A DNA stretch of 64,000 bases from Paraburkholderia sp. FT54 (GTDB lineage Bacteria > Pseudomonadota > Gammaproteobacteria > Burkholderiales > Burkholderiaceae). The stretch is from NCBI RefSeq assembly GCF_031585635.1, contig NZ_CP134197.1:496001-560000 (forward strand), written 5' to 3'. The position numbers and the translations under genes are program-made. Shown here one piece after another: positions 34,995 to 43,676 of the stretch (its first letter is position 1; each line of letters opens with the position of its first letter). The notes below the pieces were generated by a model. That model saw only the letters and a program-made list of their open reading frames with translations. It ran no database searches and had not been told where the DNA came from.

Positions 34995-35714
34995 ATGCGA
35001 GACAACCTGATTCCCGTCATCGTGGGCCGGAAATGGCAAATTGCTACGGGGTACCATGCCGTTGAACTTCGAACAACGTCCAAATCGGCGCTTCCGACGT
35101 ATAACAATGGGTCGTGCGTCACTCTCTGTCTGAATAGCGCTGGCGACAGGCAAAGAATTTATCCTTTGCTCGGTGTTTCGTCCCTGTCCGATGGTTACGT
35201 GGTAGGCGTGAGACAAGAAGGTGATGGCAGAACGGATAGTCAGCTAACCAAGTTTCCGTTGAATGAACGGGACGAAGTGTTTGTCGGCGCCCCCAAAAGC
35301 CCGCCGACAATTTTGGACGATCGTGCGCGATCTATCCTTTTTGCTGGCGGAATAGGCGCAGCATCGATCGTGGGAATCGCGAAGCGGCTTGCAACGGCGG
35401 GTCAAAGGTTCGAGGTGCACAACTTCGCCCGATCGGCCGACCGCGCAGTTCTTCGAGAAGAATTTGACGCGCTTCGAAGTCACGGTGAGGTCTATCACCA
35501 TTTCGGCCTGTCCGATGATCTATTCGCGCAGAAGAGTTCTCACGCAATGAGTCCAACTCATGCCAACACACAGATTTACTGCAGCGGCCCCCCTGCTTTC
35601 ATGGATCTCATTGAGTGCCAAGCCCGCGAATGGGTGTATGCAGCGAACGTTCATAAAATCGCCCTTGGCGACCAAAAGGCACGGTCAGCGGCAGTGCAAC
35701 GGCATGGTAACTGA
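34995..35714 (+). CDS. ferredoxin-reductase-like protein lacking the [2Fe-2S] domain
   Basis: A 239-residue protein matching the FMN- and NADH-binding parts of phthalate dioxygenase reductase/VanB-type enzymes. The pyridine-nucleotide motif appears as ILFAGGIGAASIVGIAKRL, followed by FEVHNFARSADRA and IYCSGPPAFMDLIE. Such proteins usually run to about 315 residues and end in a plant-type ferredoxin domain with four cysteines; here the chain stops before it. The flavin motif is also weak (RIYPL where RxYSL is usual). It may be truncated or use a separate ferredoxin. No oxygenase gene is adjacent. Confidence 0.68.
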   Translation: MRDNLIPVIVGRKWQIATGYHAVELRTTSKSALPTYNNGSCVTLCLNSAGDRQRIYPLLGVSSLSDGYVVGVRQEGDGRTDSQLTKFPLNERDEVFVGAPKSPPTILDDRARSILFAGGIGAASIVGIAKRLATAGQRFEVHNFARSADRAVLREEFDALRSHGEVYHHFGLSDDLFAQKSSHAMSPTHANTQIYCSGPPAFMDLIECQAREWVYAANVHKIALGDQKARSAAVQRHGN

Positions 35715-36039
35715 GGCGCGCTTTCCGCAGTTGATGCACAATCTCGTCGATCTCGCCCGCTCACGCCTATCTGGGGCTTTGGAATACTCGTGAGCCACTT
35801 GGACAGTTCTAGAACCGCGAATTGACGTCATGCGCATCTGACCGGTGGCGACGGTGAACCGACAATTTGGAATGACGGCCTTCTAAGGCGCGCGAACGGC
35901 AACTATTGGCCGGGAGTACGCGTTCACCCGCTCGCCGGAAAGCTGCCATTGAAGACTCCAACGGCAGCTCCGTGGAGCGTCCACGGAACTGGTGCTCTCG
36001 GCCAGGAGGAGCCACTCGACCAATGCTCGCGACCGTCCG

Positions 36040-36150
36040 TTCATAGGAGGACAAGGGGCGCACATCGCGGACGCAATTGCCTGTCTCGCCACAATGTCAT
36101 ATACGTCAGGGTTCACGGTATTGGTCGATGGTGGTGGCGTGGCAGGATGA
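36040..36150 (+). pseudogene. C-terminal remnant of a short-chain dehydrogenase
   Basis: The frame ending at TGA 36148-36150 reads HIADAIACLATMSYTS then GFTVLVDGGGVAG, the typical C-terminus of SDR enzymes (IADAIxFLAS, TGxxLxVDGG). No Rossmann or catalytic part is found upstream, so it is a fragment. The rest of 35715-36277 shows no gene; a CCGTGGA/TCCACGG repeat near 35970-35987 is the only other structure. Confidence 0.55.
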
Positions 36151-36277
36151 ATTCTGGAACTCCCATGTAGCCTTGTACAGGTGGCCGAGCGGCACTAACC
36201 TGACCAGCATGCGTCGGCTCGGATCGCGTCGGTCCGATGTCGGGGTGCGATAGCGTGAACCCGGATATAGGTGTGAC

Positions 36278-37090
36278 ATGGAACAAGACGAATTCAGCGC
36301 CTTTGAGCGTCAGGGCTGGGAAACAGTCGCACAGCCGTACCACTCCTATTTTGGCGAACTGACGACGCAGTCCAATGATGCGTTGCTCGATGCGCTTGAG
36401 GTACGTGCCGGCGTGCAGTTCCTTGATGTCGCGTCAGGACCCGGCTATCTCGCGGCAGCAGCGGCGCGTCGTGGCGCCGATGCAGTTGGCGTCGATTTCG
36501 CCGACGCGATGGTCCAGCAAGCAAGACGCATTTTTCCCGACCTCGCATTCCGTCCCGGGAGCGCCGAAGATCTGCCTTTTCCGGATATGAGTTTTGACGC
36601 GGTTGGTATCAGCTTCGGAATGCTGCATTTCGCTCGTCCCGAGGCCGCGCTCGCCGAAGCGTTTCGGGTGCTGCGCCCGGGCGGCAGAGTCGCGTTTACA
36701 GTTTGGGCGGCGCCGGACCAGACCGTTGGATTCGGGATGGTGCTCAAGGCCATTGAGAAGCACGGTCGCATGGATGTCCAAGTGCCTCCTGGGCCTCCGT
36801 TCTTCCGCTTCAGCGACTCGCACGAATCGGAGCGTGCGCTGCTTGATGCGGGCTTCGTTGAGCCTCGCACTACGGAAGTCGGTCAAACGCTGCGTATCCG
36901 CGCGCCCGAAACGCCTTTCGACGTCCTGATGCGTGGCGGTGTCCGCGTCGCGGCGATTTTGAAGGCGCAATCACCGGAGGCGCTGGCTTCGATCCAGAAA
37001 GCTGTCTCCGACGATGCGGCATCGTATACGGAGAACGGTGAGGTGCAAGTCCCGATGCCGTGTGTACTTGCGTTTGCGAGAAAGCCCTGA
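36278..37090 (+). CDS. SAM-dependent methyltransferase (class I, Methyltransf_11-like)
   Basis: A 270-residue methyltransferase. The SAM motif FLDVASGPGYLAAAAARRG (about residues 48-66), acidic VGVDFADAM, and SAEDLPFPDMSFDAVGISFGMLHF are in the expected order; VLRPGGRVAFTVWA follows. C-terminal residues form the substrate cap. Substrate not recognisable. It lies between remnants and a gene-free stretch, so context gives no pathway. Confidence 0.88.
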   Translation: MEQDEFSAFERQGWETVAQPYHSYFGELTTQSNDALLDALEVRAGVQFLDVASGPGYLAAAAARRGADAVGVDFADAMVQQARRIFPDLAFRPGSAEDLPFPDMSFDAVGISFGMLHFARPEAALAEAFRVLRPGGRVAFTVWAAPDQTVGFGMVLKAIEKHGRMDVQVPPGPPFFRFSDSHESERALLDAGFVEPRTTEVGQTLRIRAPETPFDVLMRGGVRVAAILKAQSPEALASIQKAVSDDAASYTENGEVQVPMPCVLAFARKP

Positions 37091-37894
37091 ATAGTCGTCG
37101 GCAGTAGACTCCGAGGCGACCAGGAAGCGGGGAACTCCGGTTGCGTCAGACGCCGGCGGCGTGGGGCGGAAGGCCGCTTTAGAGCGTGGTAGTGACACTC
37201 GCCGAAAGGACCTCAGAGGCAGGAACGGGTCGACAGTACGTTGAAGTCGGTAGCGGTCGTTCGACTCCCGCCGTTCGCGAACGACCTTTGAGCGCCAATT
37301 AGCGGGCATATCAGCTTCAACGCACGAACGTCGGCTTTGGCCGAAATGCAGACCATCTCTCCCAAAGGACGCTGTCGGGCGACAGCCCGGGGGCCACAAG
37401 CGGGTGAACCGGGGCTACGCACAGGGCTGCGCCTCACCCCCGCCCGGTTCGCCAGGGCACGACCACCTGCTATCGCGTCAGCGGTTTCGTTCAATCCGCG
37501 TATCACGGCAACCTTCACAGCCGGCCCTACTGTCGCGCATGCGTGGAGGAATCAATAACGCGGCCAGATCTGATCGGACGACCCGTTCTTGGGTGCCTAC
37601 CTCAGTCGCTCCGATATGCAGCGACGCCGCGATCAGTCGCAAATGCCTTTGGCGATCCTCGTCTGCACCGTCCTTACCTGATCCGCGCCTGTCGCCCCTC
37701 TTCGCTCCAGGCGGCGGCCGCGCAAGCCTTAACTGCACCGCCGTGCAGTAGAGTTCGAAGCCGACGTGCGGAAACGGATAGCAGCGGACAACCTTCCTGT
37801 ACTGCAGCAATCATGTCGAATCAATCTGCCGAAACGCACTAGATTGCCAAGACAGTCCCTTACCACAATGCGACGCAGTCCAGCCTGAAGCGAT
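37091..37894. other. gene-free stretch of about 800 bp
   Basis: Short open frames on both strands have no recognisable domain or ribosome-binding site. A GCTGTCGGGCGACAGC hairpin lies near 37371-37386. I see no gene, remnant or mobile element here. Confidence 0.5.
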
Positions 37895-37901
37895 TCAGGC
37901 T
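37882..37901 (-). terminator. hairpin at the end of the gentisate operon
   Basis: AGCCTGAA and TTCAGGCT (37882-37889, 37894-37901) form an 8-bp stem with a GCGA loop overlapping the stop codon of the dioxygenase gene. No T-tract follows on the minus strand, so it is at best a weak or factor-assisted terminator. Confidence 0.4.
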
Positions 37902-38956
37902 GCGCCCCTTTCCTCCCTGAACAGATAAAGCGCCTCCTGAGCGGCCCGATCAGAAAACGAAAACAGCACGCTGTCCTCGTCTGCCTCGTGCTGCACGCGA
38001 TGCCACGACGGGACCACGAAAATGTCTCGCTTGCTCCACTCCACGACAAAGTCGTTTCCAATCACGCTGCGGCCACGCCCTTCGATAGGCACAAAGACTG
38101 TAGCGTCGGTGGAACGGTACGGCGCCGTCGAAAATCCCGTAGGCAGCAATTGCATGAACGTAGCCATTGTCGCCATCGCATACTTCCCATTGTTTGGGTT
38201 GATGTACCTCATTTTCAGCCCATGACACGGGTCCCAGGCGTTCGCGCGGCGCATTTGTTCCAGCGCTTCACGTGTCCTTGCATACGGATAGTTGAAAATC
38301 GGCGAAGTACCACCGCCCGGGTGATAATCTACCGGAAGCAGGTTGGCTCCGTAGCGAACGTCACTGTCGCCTATGGGGCGCGTAATCGGTTGCTCGTCCT
38401 CGCCAAGATGCTCGGCGAATGAGGCGTCCATGAACTGCACCATGGGTATGTCCAGACCGTCCAGCCAGAAGATAGGCTTGTCGCTTTCGTTGCCATGATC
38501 GTGCCACGCCATCGGTGGCGTGATAATGAAGTCTCCTTCATTCATCGTGGTACGCTCGCCATTCACCGATGTGTGGGCGCCCCCACCTTCCATCACGAAA
38601 CGCAGAGCTGTTTGCGCGTGACGGTGCGCGGGTGCAACCTCGCCGGGAAGGACCAGTTGCACGCCCGCATACAGATCAGTTGTGATCTTCGATTCACCGC
38701 GCAAGCCGGGATTCTCCAGGACGAGCACGCGCCGCTCGGCTTCCTTGGCCGTAATCATGCCGCCCGCCTCCATCATGGCCGCGCGCACATCTGAGAAGTG
38801 CCACTGTGCCGGCACGCATTTACTGCGCGGCTCAGGAGTGATCAGGTCATTGAGCGAGATCCAAAGCGGCGCGAGATTCTTCCGACCGATCCGTTCGTAA
38901 AAGGCCTCACGTTCGGGAGTCTCCATCACGCCCACTCTGCTAGTGCTATCGGACAT
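37895..38956 (-). CDS. gentisate 1,2-dioxygenase
   Basis: A 353-residue bicupin, using Fe(II) to open the gentisate ring to maleylpyruvate. The N-terminal cupin holds PAHRHAQTALRFVMEGGG with the metal histidines and a later PPMAWHDHGN; the C-terminal cupin holds PSWHRVQHEADEDSVLF. I chose ATG 38956 because GGAG lies six bases upstream; ATG 38968 is possible. It overlaps the transporter gene and is the last gene of the operon. Salicylate 1,2-dioxygenases and 1-hydroxy-2-naphthoate dioxygenases are related, so substrate is by best fit and by the isomerase neighbour. Confidence 0.9.
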   Translation of the reverse strand: MSDSTSRVGVMETPEREAFYERIGRKNLAPLWISLNDLITPEPRSKCVPAQWHFSDVRAAMMEAGGMITAKEAERRVLVLENPGLRGESKITTDLYAGVQLVLPGEVAPAHRHAQTALRFVMEGGGAHTSVNGERTTMNEGDFIITPPMAWHDHGNESDKPIFWLDGLDIPMVQFMDASFAEHLGEDEQPITRPIGDSDVRYGANLLPVDYHPGGGTSPIFNYPYARTREALEQMRRANAWDPCHGLKMRYINPNNGKYAMATMATFMQLLPTGFSTAPYRSTDATVFVPIEGRGRSVIGNDFVVEWSKRDIFVVPSWHRVQHEADEDSVLFSFSDRAAQEALYLFREERGAA

Positions 38957-40250
38957 CATGTTCTCCATTCTCTACGGGCTCATTCCCGCGTTTGCCAAAT
39001 ATCCGAGCTGGAGCCGTTTCCTCCAACGCTATGACCGCGATCGCTCCGGCGCAGATTGTCCAGAGTGGCATGGTTACCGCATGCTCAATGCCGAAATGCT
39101 TGGCCAGATAACCCGCATAAGCAGGCGCCACGCCACCGCCGAAGACTTCACCAATACCGATAATCATGCCGGATGCAGTAGACATCAGTTGCACCGGTAC
39201 GGCCTCCGCGGCGACCGGTCCGACAGTCAGCGTGATCAGGCTATAAAGACAGCCCATCGCAACCATCAGGCAAACGAACAAAGGAACGGGTGCTGCACCC
39301 GTTCGCAGGAAAATCCACAGTGACAGAAATACGCCCGTCGCTGAAAGCAGCATAACGGGCTTGCGACCAACGCGGTCTGAAAGCGCCGGCAGCACGAGCG
39401 CACCAATCGCACCGCCAAAGCCGAGTGACGAAAGAATGAAGCCCATCTGCTGCATGTCGAGATGCAAATAGTCGACGAGATAGTTCGGAAACAGCGCCGC
39501 AATGACAATCTGACATGCTAGCCAGCACAGCATGCATATGATTCCAAGCGGTACATTGCGATAACGAAATACCTCATACCAGCGATGTTGGGCTGTATCG
39601 TGCGTAGTAGTGTGTTTCGCGATTTCAGTCGGCGACGGCCGGCGCAATATGCGTTGCGCGAGAAACGCCACGACGAGACCTGGGAATGCCACCAGCAGGA
39701 AAATCCACGGCCAGTTCATTACCTTGAGAAGTTGTGTCACTACGATCGGAGTGAGACCAAGCCCGAGCAGCGCCGGCATCATTTGCTGAATGCCGACATT
39801 GCGTCCGTGCCGGCTCGGCGGCGACGCATCCATGGTAGCGATGATGCTCGCAGGCGTGAAAGCGCCCTCTGCTACCCCCATGAAGGCACGGATGGCGATC
39901 AGGCTGCCGACTCCAGTCGCGAGTCCACCGAGCCCCGCCAGCAACGAAAATCCGATCATTGCCGGCACGATGACTCTCTTGAAGCCAATCCTGTCTGAGA
40001 GGTTGCCCGTCAAGAGCGCCGACAAGCCCCATGCGAGCGCCAACGCTCCGGTGATATGCCCGAGATCCTGATAATCGAGCTTCAGGTCGCGCATCAGTAC
40101 CGGCATCAACGGCACGATCAGGAAGCGATCTATGCCGACCAGCCCCATACCAAGGGCCATCAGTGTGACGGCCTTCCATTCGTAGCTCTTTGACGGCTCG
40201 ACGTGCGATGAGGCAGCCGTTGAGGGCGCCAGCGGAGGGTTGACGTTCAT
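38946..40250 (-). CDS. MFS transporter of aromatic acids (gentisate/hydroxybenzoate-type)
   Basis: A 434-residue twelve-helix MFS protein, aromatic-acid:H+ symporter type. Motifs include MGLVGIDRFLIVPLMPVL, GNLSDRIGFKRV (the loop 2-3 signature) and LSDRVGRKPVML. It overlaps the isomerase by four bases and the dioxygenase by eleven, so all are translated together. It probably imports gentisate or a hydroxybenzoate that is converted to it. Confidence 0.88.
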   Translation of the reverse strand: MNVNPPLAPSTAASSHVEPSKSYEWKAVTLMALGMGLVGIDRFLIVPLMPVLMRDLKLDYQDLGHITGALALAWGLSALLTGNLSDRIGFKRVIVPAMIGFSLLAGLGGLATGVGSLIAIRAFMGVAEGAFTPASIIATMDASPPSRHGRNVGIQQMMPALLGLGLTPIVVTQLLKVMNWPWIFLLVAFPGLVVAFLAQRILRRPSPTEIAKHTTTHDTAQHRWYEVFRYRNVPLGIICMLCWLACQIVIAALFPNYLVDYLHLDMQQMGFILSSLGFGGAIGALVLPALSDRVGRKPVMLLSATGVFLSLWIFLRTGAAPVPLFVCLMVAMGCLYSLITLTVGPVAAEAVPVQLMSTASGMIIGIGEVFGGGVAPAYAGYLAKHFGIEHAVTMPLWTICAGAIAVIALEETAPARIFGKRGNEPVENGEHDVR

Positions 40251-40897
40251 TCGAAGTCCTTTTGGTTGGACGGAATCGCTCGATCGAACGCAGGCAGTGC
40301 CAGCGCTGCATTCGAAATTCGCTGCAGGGTTGGAAAGGGAGTCATGTCCAGATCGAAATTACGGGCGTTGATAACCTGAGGAACGAGGCAAATGTCCGCC
40401 ATGGTGACGTTGTCGCCATGGCAAAACCGCCCCGTTTCGGGGCTACGCGCAAGCATTGCCTCGATGGCGCCAAAGCCATCCGCTATCCATAGGTTGTACC
40501 AATTCCTGACAGCGTCTTCTGGCTGAAGGAGCGTCTTGCGCAGATAGTTGAGAACGCGCAGATTGTCGATGGGATGAATATCACAAGCGACAATCTGTGC
40601 CAGTCCACGAACGCGTGCGCGCGCGGCCGGAGCGGCAGGTAGCAACGGCGGATCTGGCCGCGTCTCGTCAAGGTAATCAAGAATGGATAACGACTGGACC
40701 AGTATCTGTCCGTCGATTTCCAGCGTCGGTACGAGCCCCTGATGATTCAGTTCCAAATAGTGCGGTTCCCTCTGCTCGCCGCGCCGCAGGTGATGAAACG
40801 CATCCTCGTACGCGATCCTCTTGAGATTGAGCGCTATCCGAACGCGAAACGACGCAGATGACCGGAAATAGCCATGGAGTATGGTCGGCGCATTCAT
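40247..40897 (-). CDS. maleylpyruvate/maleylacetoacetate isomerase (GST zeta class)
   Basis: A 216-residue zeta-class glutathione transferase fold. The signature YFRSSASFRVRIALNLK contains the catalytic SSxS region; ELNHQGLVPTLEIDG and a C-terminal helical domain follow. The enzyme isomerises maleylpyruvate to fumarylpyruvate using glutathione. Starting directly on the stop of the upstream small ORF and overlapping the MFS gene, it is in the centre of the gentisate operon. Tyrosine-type maleylacetoacetate activity cannot be excluded but the neighbours favour maleylpyruvate. Confidence 0.9.
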   Translation of the reverse strand: MNAPTILHGYFRSSASFRVRIALNLKRIAYEDAFHHLRRGEQREPHYLELNHQGLVPTLEIDGQILVQSLSILDYLDETRPDPPLLPAAPAARARVRGLAQIVACDIHPIDNLRVLNYLRKTLLQPEDAVRNWYNLWIADGFGAIEAMLARSPETGRFCHGDNVTMADICLVPQVINARNFDLDMTPFPTLQRISNAALALPAFDRAIPSNQKDFE

Positions 40898-41157
40898 TAG
40901 ATCGAAGCCTTGAGATGCCGCACTCCGTCGAGCTGTGCACGGCGCAAGCCGTCAGCTACAACTGCATCGACCCGTTTAGGTATCCAGGCATTGACAGGAT
41001 CGCTGGCTGCCCGATCGACGTAAGTCGACAACCACGTGATGAACTCAGAGAGACGGAAAAACCCACATAAAAGTGTCGCAAAGCGGTTCGCGAAGTTGGA
41101 CGCGTCGGTGCAATAGGCATGAACGAATGCACCCGACATCAGAGGTTTTTCGATCAT
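40897..41157 (-). CDS. small leader ORF of the gentisate operon, unknown function
   Basis: An 86-residue open frame with an excellent AGGAGG five bases before its ATG and a TAATG junction into the isomerase gene, so it is almost certainly translated. The sequence (SNFANRFATLLCGFFRLSEF, then VNAWIPKRVDAVVADGLRRAQ) matches nothing I know. It could be a small accessory protein, a leader setting translation of the isomerase, or the remnant of a longer gene. Confidence 0.6.
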   Translation of the reverse strand: MIEKPLMSGAFVHAYCTDASNFANRFATLLCGFFRLSEFITWLSTYVDRAASDPVNAWIPKRVDAVVADGLRRAQLDGVRHLKASI

Positions 41158-41189
41158 CTTTGCCTCCTGTTCACATTTTCAATGTGATC

Positions 41190-41263
41190 AACTATCGTAG
41201 CCAACGTAATCACTGTCCAACGATAAAAATCGACTACATGATCTCGACAAATAATCACCAACC
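41190..41263. promoter_or_regulatory. gentisate operon promoter element, copy 1 of a duplicated cis region
   Basis: This 74-bp stretch, starting AACTATCG and ending AATCACCAAC, lies 33 bp upstream of the operon's first ATG. A diverged copy (about 75 percent identical by eye) is at 43572-43644, on the upstream side of the porin gene. Conserved blocks include AACGAT, AAAAAT and ATCTCGA. A LysR-type binding region is likely. The 41158-41502 gap holds no gene. Confidence 0.5.
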
Positions 41264-41467
41264 CCCTCCTTCAACGTGCATTCTTAATGCATACATTCGC
41301 ATATCAAACTATTCCTAGATAATCTATTTGATACAGAGAATCCAAATTATCCTATCTGGTTTAGAATTTGCAGAGAAACCGAACCGGCGACGAGTGGGTC
41401 GTCGCAGTCGGGCCGCTCCGGAGATTCGGCGGACACGCGACTGGCGCGCTTCGAGCAATCAAAGCCA

Positions 41468-41494
41468 AGGCCGTTGCACGCCACGCAACGGCCT
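41468..41494 (-). terminator. terminator of the BON-protein gene
   Basis: AGGCCGTTGC (41468-41477) pairs perfectly with GCAACGGCCT (41485-41494) around a 7-base loop, just past the BON-gene stop. On the minus strand it is followed by TTGGCTTTGATT, moderately T-rich. Confidence 0.6.
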
Positions 41495-41502
41495 GTTCGC
41501 GA

Positions 41503-41868
41503 TTACCGCTCTATCGCATACACACTGAGCCCATTGTCGACTGACGAGACGCCAGGCACGCTCTTAGCGATCTCGCCAGCGCGATCCACCTGATCACTCT
41601 TCGGCACGGAACCAGACAACGTAACAATGCCGCTTTTTGCGTAGACGAACAGCTGTGTCATGTCGATCCCCTTTGCCCTCGCCATGGCGGTACGCACATT
41701 CCTGGCGAGCTTGCGGTTAGCCGCCTTGGCGGCCTTTGCGCTCGGTGCGCTGCCCGCATCCGCCGACGCTACCACTGCACTGCTATTGCCGTCCTGCGCG
41801 GACGCTGAAAATGGTGCGATGGTGGTTGCCAATGCGACCAACAATCCAATCTGTACCCCTACTCTCAT
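41503..41868 (-). CDS. exported BON-domain protein
   Basis: About 121 residues from ATG 41868, whose product opens with a good signal peptide (MRVGVQIGLLVALATTIAP, cleavage near SASA); an upstream in-frame ATG at 41892 is less likely. A linker rich in Ala and Lys is followed by a BON domain (LFVYAKSGIVTLSGSVPKS, VPGVSSVDNGLSV), a periplasmic or membrane-binding fold found in OsmY-like proteins. Envelope-stress or osmotic functions are usual in the family. It has its own terminator. Confidence 0.85.
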   Translation of the reverse strand: MRVGVQIGLLVALATTIAPFSASAQDGNSSAVVASADAGSAPSAKAAKAANRKLARNVRTAMARAKGIDMTQLFVYAKSGIVTLSGSVPKSDQVDRAGEIAKSVPGVSSVDNGLSVYAIER

Positions 41869-42029
41869 TTTGTTTCTCTCTATGTTTGACATGTTAGAGA
41901 CCGATTTGAATTGACCCGGCAGCTTGCGAGTCAGGGCTGGCATATCCCGTGAGGAAGGCACCGTCACTGCAGCGCCTCCCCCGATACAGATCGCCAGTCG
42001 TCGAGCGGCCGTTTTGGCGTCCTTCAGCC

Positions 42030-43112
42030 TTAGAACGAATGCCGCACGCCAATCTGCACACCGGTCTGACTGCTATCGGTGGACGACGTCTTATATGCAG
42101 CAGACGTACCGTTGTACGAGTCGAAGTTAAGTGCCGAGTGGCGCGAGTAGCCCACTACCAGATACAGATCTGTCCGTTTTGATAACAGATAGTCGCCGAT
42201 GGCCATAACCTGCTGCGGGCTGGCCGGCATCGTCACCTCGCCATCGATTCCGGTTGCTGTGCGAACGCGATCGTAGTAGTACGCAATGGTCAGTATCTTG
42301 TCGACCGCGAACAGGTAGCGTGCAGCCACCCAGAAGTAATCGTCGCGAGCGGCATACCCGGCGAGCGGATCGTTCTTTCCGTAGCGATACCCTCCCATGA
42401 GTTTGAGCGCGGCGGTCGAATAGGTTACGCCGATAGCCGCTTTTTCGAACCGCGCATAGCTGCTGCCAACACCCTCCGCACGATGGAGGTTGTCATAGCC
42501 CAGACTGACGGAGACCGTGCCGTTATCGTATGAGGCAGCACCGCCGTAACCCGAACCATTCGAGAACTGCCCTGCAAGATTGCTAAAGGAATAGTGTCCA
42601 ATCAGCGTCACCGGCCCGAAAGCATTCTTGTATTTGACGACGTTGCTCTCCCAAAGATTAGAACCGACCTCCGCAACGACAGGTTCGTATGTACCCGAGA
42701 GATCCGTCGGCGACGACGGGTAGAGTGCATCCACGAGGGACGTGTACTGTCGACCAAAACGGAGCGTGCCAGCGTTCGGGGATGTCAGACCGACCCACGC
42801 GCTACGACCGAAAAACTCCTGCATCAGGTGGCCGTTGGGAATCAAAAAGCCATCCTCCAACTGGAACTCCGCCTTTAGCCCGCCTCCGAGATCCTCCCTG
42901 CCCGTGAGGCCCCAGCGCGAGCCGCCGGAGCGAGCGCCGTCCGCCATTGCCCAGCGGTCTCCCGTCGCCGCAGGCTGGTTGGTGCTGGTCGGCCAATGAT
43001 TGGTGAATTCGATTGCGGTGTCGAGAATGCCGTAGAGCGTTACACTAGGTTCAGCATGCCCACAAACCGCAAACGACCCGGCTACCAGGCCAGCAAACAT
43101 CTGCCTCTTCAT
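42030..43112 (-). CDS. Gram-negative general porin (Burkholderia OmpC/OpcP-like)
   Basis: A 360-residue outer-membrane beta barrel. The start at ATG 43112 is preceded by GGAGGAG. The signal peptide (MKRQMFAGLVAGSFAVCGHA) is followed by SVTLYGILDTAIEF, the typical first strand, then SRWGLTGREDLGGGLKA and a terminal IGVRHSF ending in Phe, needed for BAM recognition. Such trimeric porins pass small organic acids. Its upstream side contains a copy of the gentisate-operon cis element, so it may serve aromatic-acid uptake. Confidence 0.92.
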   Translation of the reverse strand: MKRQMFAGLVAGSFAVCGHAEPSVTLYGILDTAIEFTNHWPTSTNQPAATGDRWAMADGARSGGSRWGLTGREDLGGGLKAEFQLEDGFLIPNGHLMQEFFGRSAWVGLTSPNAGTLRFGRQYTSLVDALYPSSPTDLSGTYEPVVAEVGSNLWESNVVKYKNAFGPVTLIGHYSFSNLAGQFSNGSGYGGAASYDNGTVSVSLGYDNLHRAEGVGSSYARFEKAAIGVTYSTAALKLMGGYRYGKNDPLAGYAARDDYFWVAARYLFAVDKILTIAYYYDRVRTATGIDGEVTMPASPQQVMAIGDYLLSKRTDLYLVVGYSRHSALNFDSYNGTSAAYKTSSTDSSQTGVQIGVRHSF

Positions 43113-43571
43113 CAAACGTCTCCTCCATCTAAAATTGCCAACTCGAAACCTGTCGTGTCCGCGCTCATTCGTGTTTTTTTGGCGGGCACTCCTTTCGTCG
43201 CCTGAACGTTGCAGGCAACCCTGCTTCTCAATCGAAGGAAATCAGCGAAACGCGATTCCTGTTGCTCATCGGTCGAAAAGCGATCGTTCTTATATTTTTA
43301 TTAGTAGCAGTCCTATTTTTATGATCGACTTTCCGTGCCGCACATTCGGTGATAGTCCTGTGTTCTGGATCAGGATAAGAACGCCGACCTGCAATCCAGA
43401 CGTACATCGCTATTCTATTTTTGGCGCACAAGAATCCTCCCGGGCATTGTTCGATGCCGGTACGTCAGGACTTTGGAATTGAGAGCGCTAAAGGTTCAAG
43501 CAAGAACCAGTACGTCAAACATGGGAAGGTTTCCGATCGCCGTCTTCAGACTTGCGTTTTGCAATACTGCA

Positions 43572-43644
43572 AACTATCGGGGCAGCCGTGATCGCTGTCT
43601 AACGATTAAAAATAACCACGAGATCTCGATAACTAATCACCCAC
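43572..43644. promoter_or_regulatory. copy 2 of the duplicated cis region, upstream side of the porin
   Basis: Diverged copy of 41190-41263, same orientation relative to the minus-strand genes. It lies between the porin start (460 bp away) and the LysR gene's stop. The remainder of 43116-43676 is AT-richer and shows no gene. If functional it would link porin and gentisate operon expression; it could also be a relic of a lost gene's promoter. Confidence 0.4.
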
Positions 43645-43676
43645 ATTCCGGTTCCGGGGGAAATGGCCGGTGTGGA

